Positions 31,836 through 46,544 of a stretch of 64,000 bases of DNA are shown here, piece by piece; the first letter of the stretch is position 1, and every line of letters starts with the position of its first letter. The position numbers were made by a program, and so were the translations under genes. The notes beneath the pieces were generated by a model. It was not told where the DNA came from. It did no database searches and saw only the letters and a list, made by a program, of their open reading frames with translations. This DNA is from Chaenocephalus aceratus. Its lineage: Eukaryota > Chordata > Actinopteri > Perciformes > Channichthyidae. The stretch covers positions 7,035,453-7,099,452 of the forward strand of contig CM043800.1 in the NCBI GenBank assembly GCA_023974075.1. The letters are read 5' to 3'.

Positions 31836-33966
31836 ATGGATACACAATTGAACAAAATTATCTTGCTTAGTCTGAATGTAAATGGAATTCAGAATCCAAT
31901 CAAAAGACATAAGATTTGGTTGTACTTAAAGTCTCTAAATTGTGATATTCCTATGCTACAGGAGACTCATTTGAATGCGATGGAATCTAAAAAACTAAGA
32001 CAGAATTGGGTAGGGCAGATATTCTCTTCCCCTGGAGGAAAAGCTAGTAGAGGAGTCAGTATTTTAATTTCTAAGAATATGCCTTTCAAATCATCCAATC
32101 TACATGTTGATCAAGAGGGAAGATATGTAATTGTCTCAGGTTTGCTACAGAATGAAATGGTGACATTAGTGAATGTGTATGCTCCAAATAGTTTACAATC
32201 TAAATTCTTTACCTCGCTGTGCCCAAAGATATTGCAGTCCATAGAGGGTCCTCTTATTATAGGTGGCAATTTCAACTCTGTCTGTGACCCTATATAGTGG
32301 ATCGATCCAGCCACCCTCTCCCTTCAGATAAAAACATTTCCGCCGCCTTGAGGGACTTCCAATCCGAGCTCGGTATTACAGATGTGTGGCGCCTAGTGCA
32401 CCCAGATGCTTGAGAGTACTCTTTCTATTCCGGTGCGCATAACTCCTACTCAAGGATAGATTACATAATGATGTCTTCAAATTTGATCCAGAATGTTATT
32501 GAGATCAAAATGCATAGTATATTATTAAGTGATCATGCTGCGGTATCTGTCACATTTTTCCCTCCAACCAACCCTTGCAAATCCAGACAGTGGCGACTTA
32601 ATACATCTCTACTCAAAAATGAAAAATGCACACTGCTCATTAAAGACCACATTTTAGATTTCTTTGAGATCAATCTAAATTCTGTACCAAGCGTCACCAC
32701 TGTCTGGGAGGCTTTTAAAGCAACATGCAGGGGCTGGCTAATTAGTTTCTCCTTGGCAGAGAATAAAAAGCGCAGAGAGGTGAAATCCCAATTAAACTTT
32801 AAACTCAAGACTCTAGAAGAGCAGCATATGCTAGACCCATCCAATTTAGATCTAAGGAACTCACTTCTCACCGCTAGGACTACTTTGCAGAAACTTGTAC
32901 ATGAGGAGACAGCTTTTGCTCTTTTTCGTTTACGAAGAACATACTTTGAATCCGGAGACAAAGCAGGGAAAATGTTAGCTCATAGATTGAAACAAATAGA
33001 AAACAGACAGATTATTCCAGCGATCAGAGATGAGCATGACACTCTACAGTGTGATGCAGCCACAATCAACCAATCTTTCAAGAATTATTATTCCAAATTA
33101 TATAGCCCAAAAAATAACTTGAATGAAGAAGCAATAGATAGCTTTTTTGGAGGTTTTAACCTCCCTAGCATCAGCTTGGCTGACAGATCTGCTATGGAGG
33201 CACCTGTTTCCCAAAATGAAATAGAAAACGCAATCATGGAGATGGCATCAGGAAAAACTCCAGGGGACGACGGTTTTGGAACAGAGTTCTATAAATGTTT
33301 ATTTATTCTATAAATAAACAGCTTTCACCATATTTACTGTTGTTATTCAATGAAATATTAGAATCTGAAGCCATGCCTCCCTCCATGAGCAGGGCCATTA
33401 TTTCATTGTTGCCTAAACCGGGCAAAGATCCCTCTTTGATGGGTAACCACCGCCCTTTAAGCCTTTTAAACTGTGACTACAAGATTCTAGCCAAGATACT
33501 GGCACTCCGTTTGGAGAAGGTGGTTCCATCTATAGTGCATCTAGACCAAGTAGGTTTCATTCCAGGCCGCCAGTCCTCAAATAACATGAGGAGGGTTTTT
33601 CAGATTATCCTAGAAGCAAGCTCCAGCAATTTACCAATGATTGCAGCATCACTAGATGTTGAGAAAGCTTTTGACCAAATAGAATGGGCATATCTATTTT
33701 ACACACTCAAAAAATGTGGCTTTGGGCCCAAGTTGATTAGCTGGGTAAAGGCTTTGTACAGCGCTCCCTTCTCTTCTGTTAGAACTAATGGATTCATCTC
33801 AAAACCTTTCCCCTTACACCGTGACGTGAGGCAAGGGTGTCCAGTTAGTCCCCTACTTTTTATTATGGCACTAGAACCATTAGCCTGTGCAATTCGACTC
33901 ATGGCTGAGGGAGTATCTGAACCTACTGAACATGGAGCGTGCAGCTTCTCTGCTGGGGGATTTTGA
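31836..33966 (+). pseudogene. L1-Tx1 ORF2 (endonuclease and partial reverse transcriptase)
   Basis: Apurinic-type endonuclease blocks: LSLNVNGIQNP, LQETHL, VNVYAPN, and GGNFNSV where the family has GGDFN, so the catalytic Asp is Asn here. Breaks: frame change near 32293, nonsense TGA at 32411, frame change near 33300. The RT has the fingers (ISLLPKPGKDPSLMGNHRPLSL), motif A (LDVEKAFDQIEW) and motif B (RQGCPVSPLLF), but then the text jumps to sequence ending at 33966, so the catalytic YADD block, thumb and C-terminal domain are deleted. Not functional. Confidence 0.85.
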
Positions 33967-34203
33967 GGGGAGACAGGAGGATTGCGGTTCACTGTCCGCA
34001 GCCCTCCTATCTGACCCTGTCAATATGGCATCTCCTGTGTAATGTATTGTGTATGAAATGTCCTATGTATGTCACAATCAGCTGTCTTAGGAAGTCATCC
34101 TTGCATTCCCCCCCCCCGTTACGTTTTGTTTAGTTGTTTGTTGTTACATGTGTTGTTGTATGTTCTGTTATCTGGAGCAATGTCTGTTTAAAAAAAAAAA
34201 AAG

Positions 34204-34462
34204 TCTTTGTTAAGACCCCACGGTTTGATGATTAGGTGTGTGGGCTGTCTTTCATTTTGACACGCAGACAAATGTTATAAACATAGACTGTGTGTTAAAT
34301 GGATATATCCGCCTTCTTTCATTTATCTTTCCATTCCCACAACAATATACATAAAGAAATGGCATATTTTGGACATAGTTCAAATGGTGATTAATCATGA
34401 TTAATTAATTTTTAAGCTGTGATTAATCTGATTAAAAATTGTAATCGTTTGACAGTCCTAAT
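34204..34462 (-). mobile_element. Fragment of an ATTAAT-rich DNA transposon
   Basis: 34210-34425 matches 45025-45240 (same strand). It ends near 34462 in a terminus that on the reverse strand reads CTGTCAAACGATTACAA, similar to the terminus TGCTGTCAAAATTATCGCG at 44232. Such ends occur in teleost hAT-type non-autonomous elements. No protein. Confidence 0.5.
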
Positions 34463-34574
34463 TTTTTTTTTTAATATATTTTTTTAATGACAATCAAACA
34501 TGTGGGAAGAGGGGGGGTGGCGCTCCTAGCGCCCATACGGGCCGGCCGCCACTGTTTTCAAGTAATAAGTTAGT

Positions 34575-34795
34575 TATAAGTAAAAAATAAGTTTTGGACG
34601 GACACTATAATTTACAGTTTTTTACTATGTTCAATATGAATTTTCTTTAAAATAAAAAACATCTATATTGATTCTGACTTTTCTACATCCAACTCACAGG
34701 TTTATCATTACTTTGAGAACAAAGTTTATTAATTTTCCCCTTTTAGAAGTGTAGTTATGGTCATTTTCGAGCCTGAGACCTGAAAAACAGAGTAG
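34575..34795. repeat. Right member of the 220-bp inverted repeat pair
   Basis: Inverse of 27424-27650 with scattered substitutions (GGACGGACACTATAATTTAC at its start). It encloses the LINE, hAT and ATTAAT fragment between the pair. Confidence 0.75.
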
Positions 34796-34809
34796 TCTCT
34801 AGACAAAAA

Positions 34810-35515
34810 TGTAACTTTGAAAATATGACATTTCCATGAATGCATTCATCAGCGAGGACCTTGCTCCCTGTGTGTGCCTGTCTGTGTCTGTGTATTTGCA
34901 TGTTCCGATTAACCGAGCCTCCCCCAAATTTTCTTTTTCTTTTGTGTCTATATCTACGCCAGGATCCGGAGTCGAGGCTGATCCTCTTGCTGTGGTCCTG
35001 TGCCCTGGATCCTCTATCCTGAGTTCTGGATAAAGTTGTGGACTTCGGGTCGTGGCTGGGCCTGTCTCTGCGGTCCTGCCTGGGTCTCGTCATGCTGCTT
35101 CCCTGATGGCTCCCACAGGATTGTTGACATCCTCGTGGATTCATCTTCTTATTATAGACACATGCATTTCCAAACATTCGGTCTACCTACGCTGTAAAAT
35201 GTATTATCTCTTACACACGGCATCTATTGCACGTCTGTCCGTCCTGGGAGAGGGATCCCTCCTCTGTTGCTCTCCCTGAGGTTTCTCCCATGTTCCCCTT
35301 TAAACTGTGGGTTTTTTCTCCGGAAGTTTTTCCTTGTACGATGTGAGGGTCTAAGGACAGAGGGTGTCGTTTTCTCATACTGATATTCTGCACAAACTGT
35401 GCTGTTGTATTTGCTGTATAGTGTCCTTACTGTAAGGGAATTATTATATGTACAGCACTTTGGCTCGACCAAAAATCGTTTTAAAAATGTGCTATGTAAA
35501 TAAAACTTGATTTGA
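34810..35515 (+). mobile_element. Teleost LINE/retroposon 3' tail
   Basis: Contains the widespread teleost tail text GTCCTGGGAGAGGGATCCCT, CTCCCTGAGGTTTCTCCCAT, TTTTTCCTTGTACGATGTGA and ends in TAAATAAAACTTGATTTGAT repeats. Part of it (about 35270-35430) recurs inverted at 59776-59950. Exact LINE family not resolved. No intact protein frame. Confidence 0.65.
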
Positions 35516-35712
35516 TTTGATCAGACTCCGAGCTGTTAAATTATTTGGCAACATTTTGAAATAAATTCAGCTGACAGAAGTGCATTTTAATTCACACTAA
35601 AGACAAACACTTTATTCAATTTTGTTGAATTGAGGTGTTGCTGAGGCGAGTGAAATTAGTCCGGCTTAAACCTCCTGTCTCCTTTGGACCGTTCCCAATC
35701 ATTTTCAAGGGC

Positions 35713-35850
<138 letters not shown>

Positions 35851-35954
35851 CTTTCGGCTTTCTTCATTCAGCTCTAAATCCTTCCTTTCATCGCTACGCT
35901 CAGGTTCTTATGAGCAGAGAAAAAAAGTAATATATTACACTAATTTGGCGGCAG

Positions 35955-36700
35955 GTCAGCCTTTAGTCAACCGGTTATGGCGCGTTTTTTGCAGGGGTCA
36001 GGAGACAGCGCCCAGTGGTGCATGTCTCCACCCCGCAATGGGATCTGCCGTTGGTGCTCGAGGCTCTGGTCACAGAACCATTTGAGCCTCTGGAGCTCTC
36101 CTCCCTGAAGGCACTATCATTGAAAACAGCTTTGCTGCTTGCCTTGACTTCGGCCAAGAGAGTGTGCGAGCTGACCGCTGTGTCGGTGCACCCGAGTTGC
36201 CTTTTGATTTGGGGTGACACTCAGACCGAAACCCTCCTTTGTTCCCAAGAACCTAAGGAGTTTGTTCAGGTCGAGGGCTATACGGTTAGACGGCTTTAGT
36301 CTTCCACCCCATACTGGGGACAGGGAGGCTGAATTGCACCTCCTCTGCCCGGTGCGTGCGCTGGCATGTTATGTAGGGCGCACGGCTTCCATTAGGCGCA
36401 CTGAACAGCTGTTTGTGTGCTTTGGGGATGGTGTAGCCGTTAAAGCTCTGTCCAAGAAACGCCTGACAGGATGGCTCTGCGAGTGCATTTCACATGCCTA
36501 TGGGCAGGCGGGGAGATTCTTCCCATCCGTGGACACTCTACACGTAGTATGGCTGTATCAACAGCCTTGTTCAACGGCATGAGTGTGGAGGACATATGCA
36601 CGGCGACGTCTTGGTCTACGCCAGGCCCCTTCATAAGGTTTTATCTCTTGGATATGTCTGGCTCCTTTTCATCGTCTGTGCTTGCTGGGGCAACACAGGA
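35955..36700 (+). pseudogene. DIRS tyrosine recombinase, degenerate
   Basis: Frames in three phases give the ordered blocks of DIRS recombinases: QPLVNR (about 35955), WDLPLVLEALVTEPFEPLE and LKTALLLALTSAKRVCEL (the catalytic Arg block, 36043-36170), LLCPVRALACYVGRTASIRRTEQLFVCF (36339-36424), GHSTRSMAVSTALFNG and VEDICTATSWSTPGPFIRFYLLDMSGSF (the H-x-x-R and Tyr blocks, 36525-36670). Frame changes occur near 36020, 36240 and 36520. The conserved R, H-x2-R and Y are still present in the DNA. Confidence 0.8.
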
Positions 36701-37159
36701 CTGTTGAAGGGGGGGGGGGGGGGGCTGTGGGTCAGTAGGCTGTATCTGACCCCCCCTGGACATAATGCACGGGAAACATGGTGCAGAGTAAGCCCCATAC
36801 GGGGCTACAGTCCATGCACATTCTACACGAGGTAAGCGTGTGGGGGACATGGTGCACTTGCGTTCTTCCCATGCTCCTTAGGGACCTGGGAAACGTAGTG
36901 TGCAGTGTATAGTCACTTGCGCTGCCACCTGCAGGGTGGAGCTTAGGGCTTATTCAGACCAGTTAGGCTCTACCCAGCCAAGTAAGCTGCGGCCTGACTT
37001 CGGCCCCGACCTCTCCACAACCGGATGATGGGAAGTTGGGGTGCGGTGGCTGTTAACCAAAGGCCAGTCAGGGGCAGTGTGGCGGATCAATGTTGTAGGA
37101 TGACAGGGCATTTATCCATCGGGGCTCTTTGGGGGAGCCTGTGTGAGATAGAACAGGGA

Positions 37160-37207
37160 GTTACGTATTGTAACCCTAGTCCTGTGAGCACAGGCGGAGC
37201 CCTCTAC
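37160..37207. repeat. DIRS terminal inverted repeat, left half
   Basis: Begins GTTACGTATTGTAACCCTAG and ends GGAGCCCTCTAC. Inverse copy at 41211-41258. Confidence 0.85.
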
Positions 37208-37386
37208 CTAGGGGCCCTGTCTTTCCTATGCCACTCGCTGAAGAGGGTGTGTAGGATGACAGTCAGCAGGTGTACAGATGTAGCGCTTCGTTTCAGACGC
37301 CTACCCGTGCGGGTCCGTGATCGGCACGGGGTGGGCCCCTGCTGATAAGGAAAACCCCCCCGCAGGACTTGAAACGCCCCCTTGAT

Positions 37387-39100
37387 AAATACATTTAATT
37401 ATAATGAAACCAGCTGCAATGGATCATGGATCCACCAGGGGGAGCCGTGAAAAGCTGCCACACTGAAACTCATGTGAAATAAACAGCTGATCTACAGGGA
37501 TCTGATATAGCGGATATTTGTTAAGATCCATATATGTCACGGATAGGATCATATTCTGTGCTTAAGTAAGAGACATGTAATCATTTACTAAACATCACCA
37601 TGTTTTTATTTAACAAAATAATGTTTAATTCACGTTGGCGTAAGTACAAAACCATCGCTATGTTTTTAGATCAGGAAATGCATCCAGGGTCAAACAAACG
37701 ATGTTCGATCGTGATCCTCGCGATCATTTAATGTATCATATGTTCGCGAGTTGAAATTAATGCACTAAATTTAATCCACGTGAGTTTACAACAACAACAA
37801 TAATCGCTTTGTTTTTATATCACATCCGACCGGAGGAAAATGCAGCGGCTCTCACTACCGATCACCCTAATCCCACGGGCAAACAATAATATGTACAGTG
37901 TTTACTGTATTATTAGTGTCTAATATTACTGCTATAATAATCACACATTGAGTTGTTGAAATCAGACCGTCGTTTTTTTTAAACACTCTGAATGAAACGG
38001 CAGTTCTCAGGTGATCAGCTGTGTGTTTACACAATAAAATATGCATAGTAATTTAATACCTTCCAACACACATTGTAAGAACAGTTCTGTTTCATATGAG
38101 TGTTGAGAGCTGTATCCACAAATCTACTAATTTTGCCCTCAGTGCACCAGATTGATGCATTTAACTTCAATTTAAATAAAAACATCTTCTGTTGTAACAA
38201 CAATAACATTATAAATAGTAACATAGCATGGTATTGCACATTTACTGTAGCATTGAGTGTTACTGGCCTGAGATTTTTTTATTACATGAATGAAGGAGAC
38301 TGAGGCTTTTTAATATAGACTTTTCAGTGTCCCACATTTTGCACAGAACTGTCCCACATTAGGAAAACAGATTGTCTGAGACAACTTGGCACTAAGAGTA
38401 CTAATATGTCTACCATTTATTTTATGAGTTTAATATCTGCATGTTCTCTTTTGGTTTGATTAGGACACATCCTGGGGATTTCAGAATGTTACTGGATTTT
38501 GATTTATTGTATCGGCTTCATGTCACAATATATTCCCGAAGTCTGAAATGCAAAAATGTTCCACATTAGGGCAATTCACCCTACATTTAATCATTTTGTT
38601 TATTTTTAACGAAATAAATGTGGTTTAATCCATCATGAAATTAATATAGGCTATTTACTTAGTACATATCTGACATTAACGATTAACACACTGTTCATAC
38701 TGCTCACAGGCTGATATCTAGTGTATTCATACCCCACTGTTTATTCATCATTCAATTCATTATATATTTTATTCTGTAGATTGTGAACATTACTTTTTAC
38801 TTTATTGCTTGTTGCACCTGGTTAGAAGCTAAACTGCATTTCGTTGTCTCAGTAGGCCTACCTGTAATCTGTGCAATAACAATAAAGTAGGAACTAATGT
38901 AGGCTATTTACTTAGTACATATCTGACATTAACGATTAAACACGTTTGTGCATTCTTTATGAATGCAAACCGAGTCATTTCGTTTATTTTTAACGAAATA
39001 AATGTGATTTAATCCACATAATTTACTGTGTTAATTGTTTACTGTACAGTAGTATTGTTTAACTTGAAGGTGCCTGATGTGAACATTTCCAGAATGTATT
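37387..39100. mobile_element. Non-coding mobile-element mosaic (relative of the TTAA element)
   Basis: 37690-37870 matches 16590-16790 in inverse orientation (gatcctcgcgatcatttaat, atcacatccgaccggagg). A segment with CATATCTGACATTAACGATT occurs twice (38630-38700 and 38905-38950), and TTTTTAACGAAATAAATGTG is at both 38603 and 38983. 38790-38895 carries a retroposon-like tail (GCATTTCGTTGTCTCAGT ... caataaagtagg). No gene. Confidence 0.45.
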
Positions 39101-39499
39101 GTCTTCACTTTTTAAATGCGTCTGTGATGTGCTGCAGACCATACGTCACCAGCCCAACCCCCCATGTGTCCTATGTATGTTGGGGACCCTTTGTTTACAA
39201 CTAATTGGCCATCGGAATGTGTGTCACATTCCACAGCTCTCCCCCCCCCCCCCTCCTGTGATCCCCCGCACACAGAGAGACACAGGGAGATCGCTCTTCT
39301 GAAGAGAGCGGAAATAATGATATTGCAAGTTAGAAACGTAAAATGCATTTTGACAGACACTTGGGGGAAATATGCTGCATTTTGAATGTCCGATAGTCCA
39401 CCATTTCCACCGGAAATATCAAACATTTAATAAAAGTGAAAAACAATGAACAAGACTTAACGTATTCATCATAATTAATTATATTTATTTCGTTTGGAT

Positions 39500-40453
39500 G
39501 TAGGATTTTTGACTTAGAGCAGTGATCTTCTACTATATGAACATTTTGGACCCAAAATCACAAAAAAACCGTAAAAACAGATTTTGAAAATGATTTTATT
39601 TTTCATAACACAAACATACACAACGAAACCATTTAAAAGCTGGAAATATATACATGGGATGTGACTATGATAATGTGAAAGTTTGATTGAGGTAGCATGG
39701 GATTTCATTCTGATAAGGCAAAAGTGTTATTATAAATATAATACAAATATATATATATACACATTATGTACAACAATCTGTTTTTTCTGTCTTTATTTGT
39801 GCCACGCTTCAAAGCGGTTTCTGTCAACTACGACACATGGGCAACATCACAGATTCCTCCTCCTCCATGTCAAAAAACAAGCTTAAAGCTTGACTCACGT
39901 TCAGAGTTCTCTTCATCATAGTTGAGTCTTCAAAACTCTAAATCTATCTAACTATATCTAAATTCTCAATGTTTGTCTGTCACTTTACTTCAATCGCAGT
40001 CTCCCGCAGCCTCTCTTCATCTCCTGCCGCCTGTCTTCGTATATCTTCGTCTCTCTCCATTTCCCGCCGTCCCTCTTCGTCTCTTTTCGTCTCGTTTCGT
40101 ATCACTCCGTTTAACTGATTACCTCACCCCCTCCCTGGTAAATACATCCTGTTGAGCAGAATCTACAGTTTCCAGTATTTTCCGTTTCGTAAAATGATAA
40201 AAATGCGGCGAAGATATTAAAATATGTGCTTCCATTATTCATACTTCTGAAATATATCTGTATTAACTTTATATCATCGTATGTCCGTGTTTATTGGGTA
40301 TTTTTGCATGAAACAAAGACTGGCATATAGTTTCAAGCCAGTACTTTCGACAGAAACACACGGCAATGTTATCCGGACTGTTGTTTTTATGCGGCACCGG
40401 CTTGAACAGGAATGTGATCTGATCACGCCGGCGTGACGGTCGACTCCAAAGGG
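39500..40453 (-). mobile_element. piggyBac-like element end with transposase start
   Basis: The right terminus on the minus strand reads CCCTTTGGAGTCGACCG directly after TTAA (40454-40457), as in piggyBac elements. About 530 bp inside, a frame starting at about 39920 reads MKRTLNVSQALSLFFDMEEEES and stops at 39826, resembling the acidic N-terminus of piggyBac-type transposases. No catalytic domain or other end was found. Confidence 0.35.
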
Positions 40454-40734
40454 TTAATATTAAATACATATAAGTATTTTTACAACTTGTATTTAGAAAT
40501 ACTCTGTTGTAATTATTGATGCATACATGTGTTCATCCATGTAATGTGGCACTGCTATAATGGGGTTAATGTATGATATTACTTAATAATACAATACATT
40601 ATAATATATGATATGATAATTACATTTTAGTTTTATTCATTTCTTATTTCATAGTTTCTCATTATTATTATTTTATCGCTCATCTTATTTTTGATCTTAT
40701 TAATCTGTGTGAATCTGTGCTGTCCTGTTTTTCA

Positions 40735-40808
40735 CTCTCACCCTGTTGCTGTTTGAACTACTGAATTTCCCCACGGGATTAATAAAGGTCCATCTTATCT
40801 TATCTTAA
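40735..40808 (+). repeat. Retroposon-type tail ending in TTATC repeats
   Basis: GAATTTCCCCACGGGATTAA and three TCTTATCTTA units, a common 3' tail of teleost retroposons. The neighbouring 40460-40734 and 40809-41000 show nothing else. Confidence 0.5.
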
Positions 40809-40999
40809 TGTATAAGTTGATTTACTTCAATCTACTGTACAATATTACAAGAAATATACTGCATAAAGCAAACTATATACTTTATTTGATCTAAAATATT
40901 GATGTTTCTACAACGCCCATTGTGTATTTTGTGAATGAAGCGCCATCTCATGGTTAAATCCTGTAATTGAACAAATGGGGAAATTGGGCAACGCCCTCT

Positions 41000-41258
41000 A
41001 GCAATTTGGCAACACCCCCAGCCACTGGCATCCGCTGGGCTTTTGACTGGGACACACCCATTTGAGTCTGATCTGGAGTGCTACATCTGTCGCTGCCTTA
41101 TATGCACGCACATTCAGGTAGGCTCGCCCTGATTGGCCGGGCTAAGTTTATACAACTTCAGTGTGTGAACGCTAGTGTATCATTGATGAGAGTAGTACCC
41201 ATAGAGTCCAGTAGAGGGCTCCGCCTGTGCTTAGAGAACTAGGGTTACAATACGTAAC
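41000..41258 (-). mobile_element. DIRS terminal region, right half with promoter-like core
   Basis: Carries CTGATTGGCCGG (inverted CCAAT box, about 41129) and GTTTATACAA (TATA-like, about 41147), then the terminal inverted repeat at 41211-41258. The layout is the same as at 59949-60259 of the second DIRS-like element. Confidence 0.55.
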
Positions 41259-41262
41259 CGCA

Positions 41263-43977
<2,715 letters not shown>

Positions 43978-44231
43978 GTCAGGGCCCTGTTGTTAGTTGT
44001 CAAATATATTCTTGGTGCGGACACCTGGACCCAATGCGGTCGCTGTTGCTCCTTCCTTCGAGACCCCACTCCCAAACGTCGGAGGTCGCCACTTGTTGGA
44101 GTAGAGTGGTTTTAAAACCCACCTCGGCTCCACGTGTTCGTTTGGTGAGCATCTTGTAAAATCATAAAGGAAGGAATTCAAAGCACCAGATACAGGGTTG
44201 AACAATAATCTGTTTTAATGATAAAAGTAAT
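43978..44231. repeat. LTR-like repeat, copy 2, first part
   Basis: Similar to the start of 24246-25404 (aaatcataaaggaaggaatt, caataatctgttttaat). It is followed by an inserted ATTAAT-rich transposon, and the repeat resumes near 46195. Confidence 0.5.
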
Positions 44232-45240
44232 GCTGTCAAAATTATCGCGTTAACGGCGGGTAATTAATTTTTTGAATTAATTGCGTTAAAATATTTAACG
44301 CATTTAACGCATGTGCAGAATGGCCCGCCCCATACGTGCCACCAGTGGCAGCGCCAGGGTATGGCTGGGGTAGGCAACACCTATACCAAGAAATGGCTTA
44401 GCCCCACCATGAAAAATGATGTTAAAGTAAGCAAAATAAAGTCTGCCAACTCGCGCGGAGTAAATTGCACAGACAGCAGTTAGTAAGATTGATTTCAGTA
44501 GCCACGGTTTTGAAAACTTTTGTCACGTAGTGATCGTCTTCTCAATAGAACATCTTTGATAACGGCGTGGTGTTGTTGCAGGAAGTCCCGACGGAGAATA
44601 CTTTTGCTGTAGTACAGGGCAGAGCCATATAATAGTAATAATATGGCTCTGGTACAGGGGTGCACATAACTGGTACGCAGGTTATGTGCGTAATCTGAAA
44701 TGCGTACCGTCACTTGTGTCACAAAGCGCATTTGCGTACCGACGTACTTGTGAAGCTTTTCCAGAAGGCGGTTAGATCACCGGACGACAGAGTCGGTCTC
44801 CGTGTGCACAGACAGGCTGCTGTTAACGTCGGTCTGTACAACGGAACTGTGCCAAAACTACGCCAACCGGCTGCGGAGGGAGACTCCCCCCTTCACTGGA
44901 GAACTGCGCTAAAACAGCTGATCACAACGTTCACTCTGTGGTCACGAAGTACTCCACTAGCCCCTCCCCCCCTCTGTCGACTTTCCTGAAGTACTCCCCC
45001 GTTGATAGAAATCAACACGTAATGAATTAAGACCCCACGGTTTGATGATTGATAGGTGTGTGGGTTGTCTTTCATTTTGACATGCAGAAAAATGTTATAA
45101 TAAACATAGATACTGTATGTTAAATGGATATATCCGCCTTCTTTCATTTATCTTTCCATTCCCACAACAATATACATAAATAAATGGCATATTTTGGACA
45201 TAGTTCGAATGGTGATTAATCATGATTAATTAATTTTTAA
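44232..45240. mobile_element. ATTAAT-rich DNA transposon, further rearranged
   Basis: Starts TGCTGTCAAAATTATCGCG. 45025-45240 matches 34210-34425. In the middle, 44614-44655 holds a 10-bp-arm hairpin (agagccatat/atatggctct), and CAGGGGTGCACATAA at about 44654 looks like a hAT terminus. No protein frame of interest. Confidence 0.45.
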
Positions 45241-45408
45241 GCAAATACACTTCTCAAAGGGGTAGGCCCACCCCCTGCTCTGGTCCAAATGCCGGGAGAA
45301 CATCATCAGTCTTGACGGCAGGAGGAAAGAGAACGAACCAAAGACAGAACAGGCTTACATGCCAAAAGCAAAACAGGAGGAGCTGGCCAACCTGATCTCA
45401 CAAGAATG

Positions 45409-45457
45409 CGTGACTCCACCACGACTCCTTAACACCGCATTGCGTGGTGGAGTCACG
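45409..45457. repeat. 15-bp perfect inverted repeat
   Basis: cgtgactccaccacg (45409-45423) and its inverse (45443-45457). The surrounding 45241-46190 shows no gene. Confidence 0.9.
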
Positions 45458-46194
45458 AACTTTGTTACAATTACGTGTCGGCACCACGCAAACAACCCCA
45501 ATGTAAAGTGAATGAGGCTCTTTTGTCGTGGTGCACACACGCATTTCTACAACGTCCTGCAGTGAGCTTTTATACTATAAAACGTTTTTAAAATCTACTT
45601 TATAGCTTGTAGTAACTCACGGGAGGCTTCTTTTATTTTATTTGTATTCATAATAATTTTTATTTTTCGTCAGAATGTATTATGGTGCATTAGTTACGAA
45701 TTTTTGGTCTCAAAAAACAGTGCATTGTGTGTAATACAACTGTGATTTTTATTAAATTAGTTAGTTTTTAAGGAAGGCCAGAGCTTCAGCTGTGTCAAAT
45801 AGATTGTTCCCTTTAGTTAACGTTTTTTAAAAGAACATTATATTCCGATTTGATAATGTCCCCTTTATTGTATTAGGGAGAGCAATGTGAGCGTCCATTC
45901 CCATTGGATAACGCAGGATTTTACACCCGGAAGTAAGTATACTCTTTACTGTCGATTGATTTTACAGTGATATCTGCACGACTCATCAACTCAAAAACAC
46001 CAGATTATCCTTGTTGATTACACAACATTGGTTGGTTTAAATTGTGTACAATGCTTTTGTAATTTTCCCCTTCGATTCGGAGAAACAAATATTTGTTCAG
46101 TTTAGGATGGCCGAAGACACTACACGACCCAGATATTACCTCATATTTTCAGCGTCTGGTTACACAGACTGCTATTATTAATACAAAGTAATTA

Positions 46195-46417
46195 AGCACA
46201 CACACATATACCATTCAAGATCTGTAGACTTCCCAGACATATTGGAGATGTTATCAAGGAGGTCCCTTCCCCCACCTAGCCTCCTATCCTGCATAACTGC
46301 ACCCCCTCCTCAGAGTAATACAATCTGTTTAAGCCAACCACCCCACAATGTTGTAGCAATTTTTACCCACACATGAAAGAATAAAACATAGAAATCAATA
46401 TAAAACACAAACACCAG
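46195..46417. repeat. LTR-like repeat, copy 2, second part (target of the palindrome)
   Basis: Matches 24958-25199 of copy 1 (gtagacttcc, tcctgcata, tataaaacacaaacacca). It ends in caccag at 46412-46417. The repeat continues beyond the palindrome at 59743 (tataattgagcagttatt against tattgtttgaacagtatt in copy 1). Confidence 0.65.
46412..46417 (+). other. 6-bp target duplication, left copy (caccag)
   Basis: Identical to 59737-59742 and directly outside the AG termini. Six base pairs is the duplication length of Maverick/Polinton integrases. Confidence 0.85.
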
Positions 46418-46544
46418 AGTAGTAGTAATGATGTTCCTTTCCTCAAAAAAGTGACAGGTGGTGTGACAGGTCATACCTCTCCCTACTTATGCAAATGAGC
46501 TAAATCCTTTGATGTCAGATTGGCGTGAAAGACCCCCCGGAGTG

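Larger units (their letters stand above)
28081..34203 (+). mobile_element. Tx1-type L1 LINE, interrupted and internally deleted
   Basis: ORF1 starts at 28081, is cut at 28276 by a hAT insertion and resumes at 30621. ORF2 runs from 31836. The reverse transcriptase stops being recognisable near 33905 and is followed directly by 3'-terminal coding and UTR sequence, then an A-run at 34191-34203. The 3' half of RT and the C-terminal domain are therefore deleted. Between ORF1 and ORF2 there is a (CA)n run at 31313-31353. Confidence 0.8.
35950..37350 (+). mobile_element. DIRS-like retrotransposon, 3' part
   Basis: 5'-truncated element with a tyrosine recombinase (below), a G-run at 36705-36724 and a terminal region whose hairpin half-sequence at 37160-37207 pairs with 41211-41258. 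The piece between 37387 and about 41000 appears to be later insertions into the terminal region. DIRS elements integrate by tyrosine recombinase and lack target duplications. Confidence 0.65.

Noticed and set aside
34761..35177. 138-codon minus frame with Arg/Ser-rich text
   Set aside because: It is antisense to a teleost LINE tail found elsewhere in the window.
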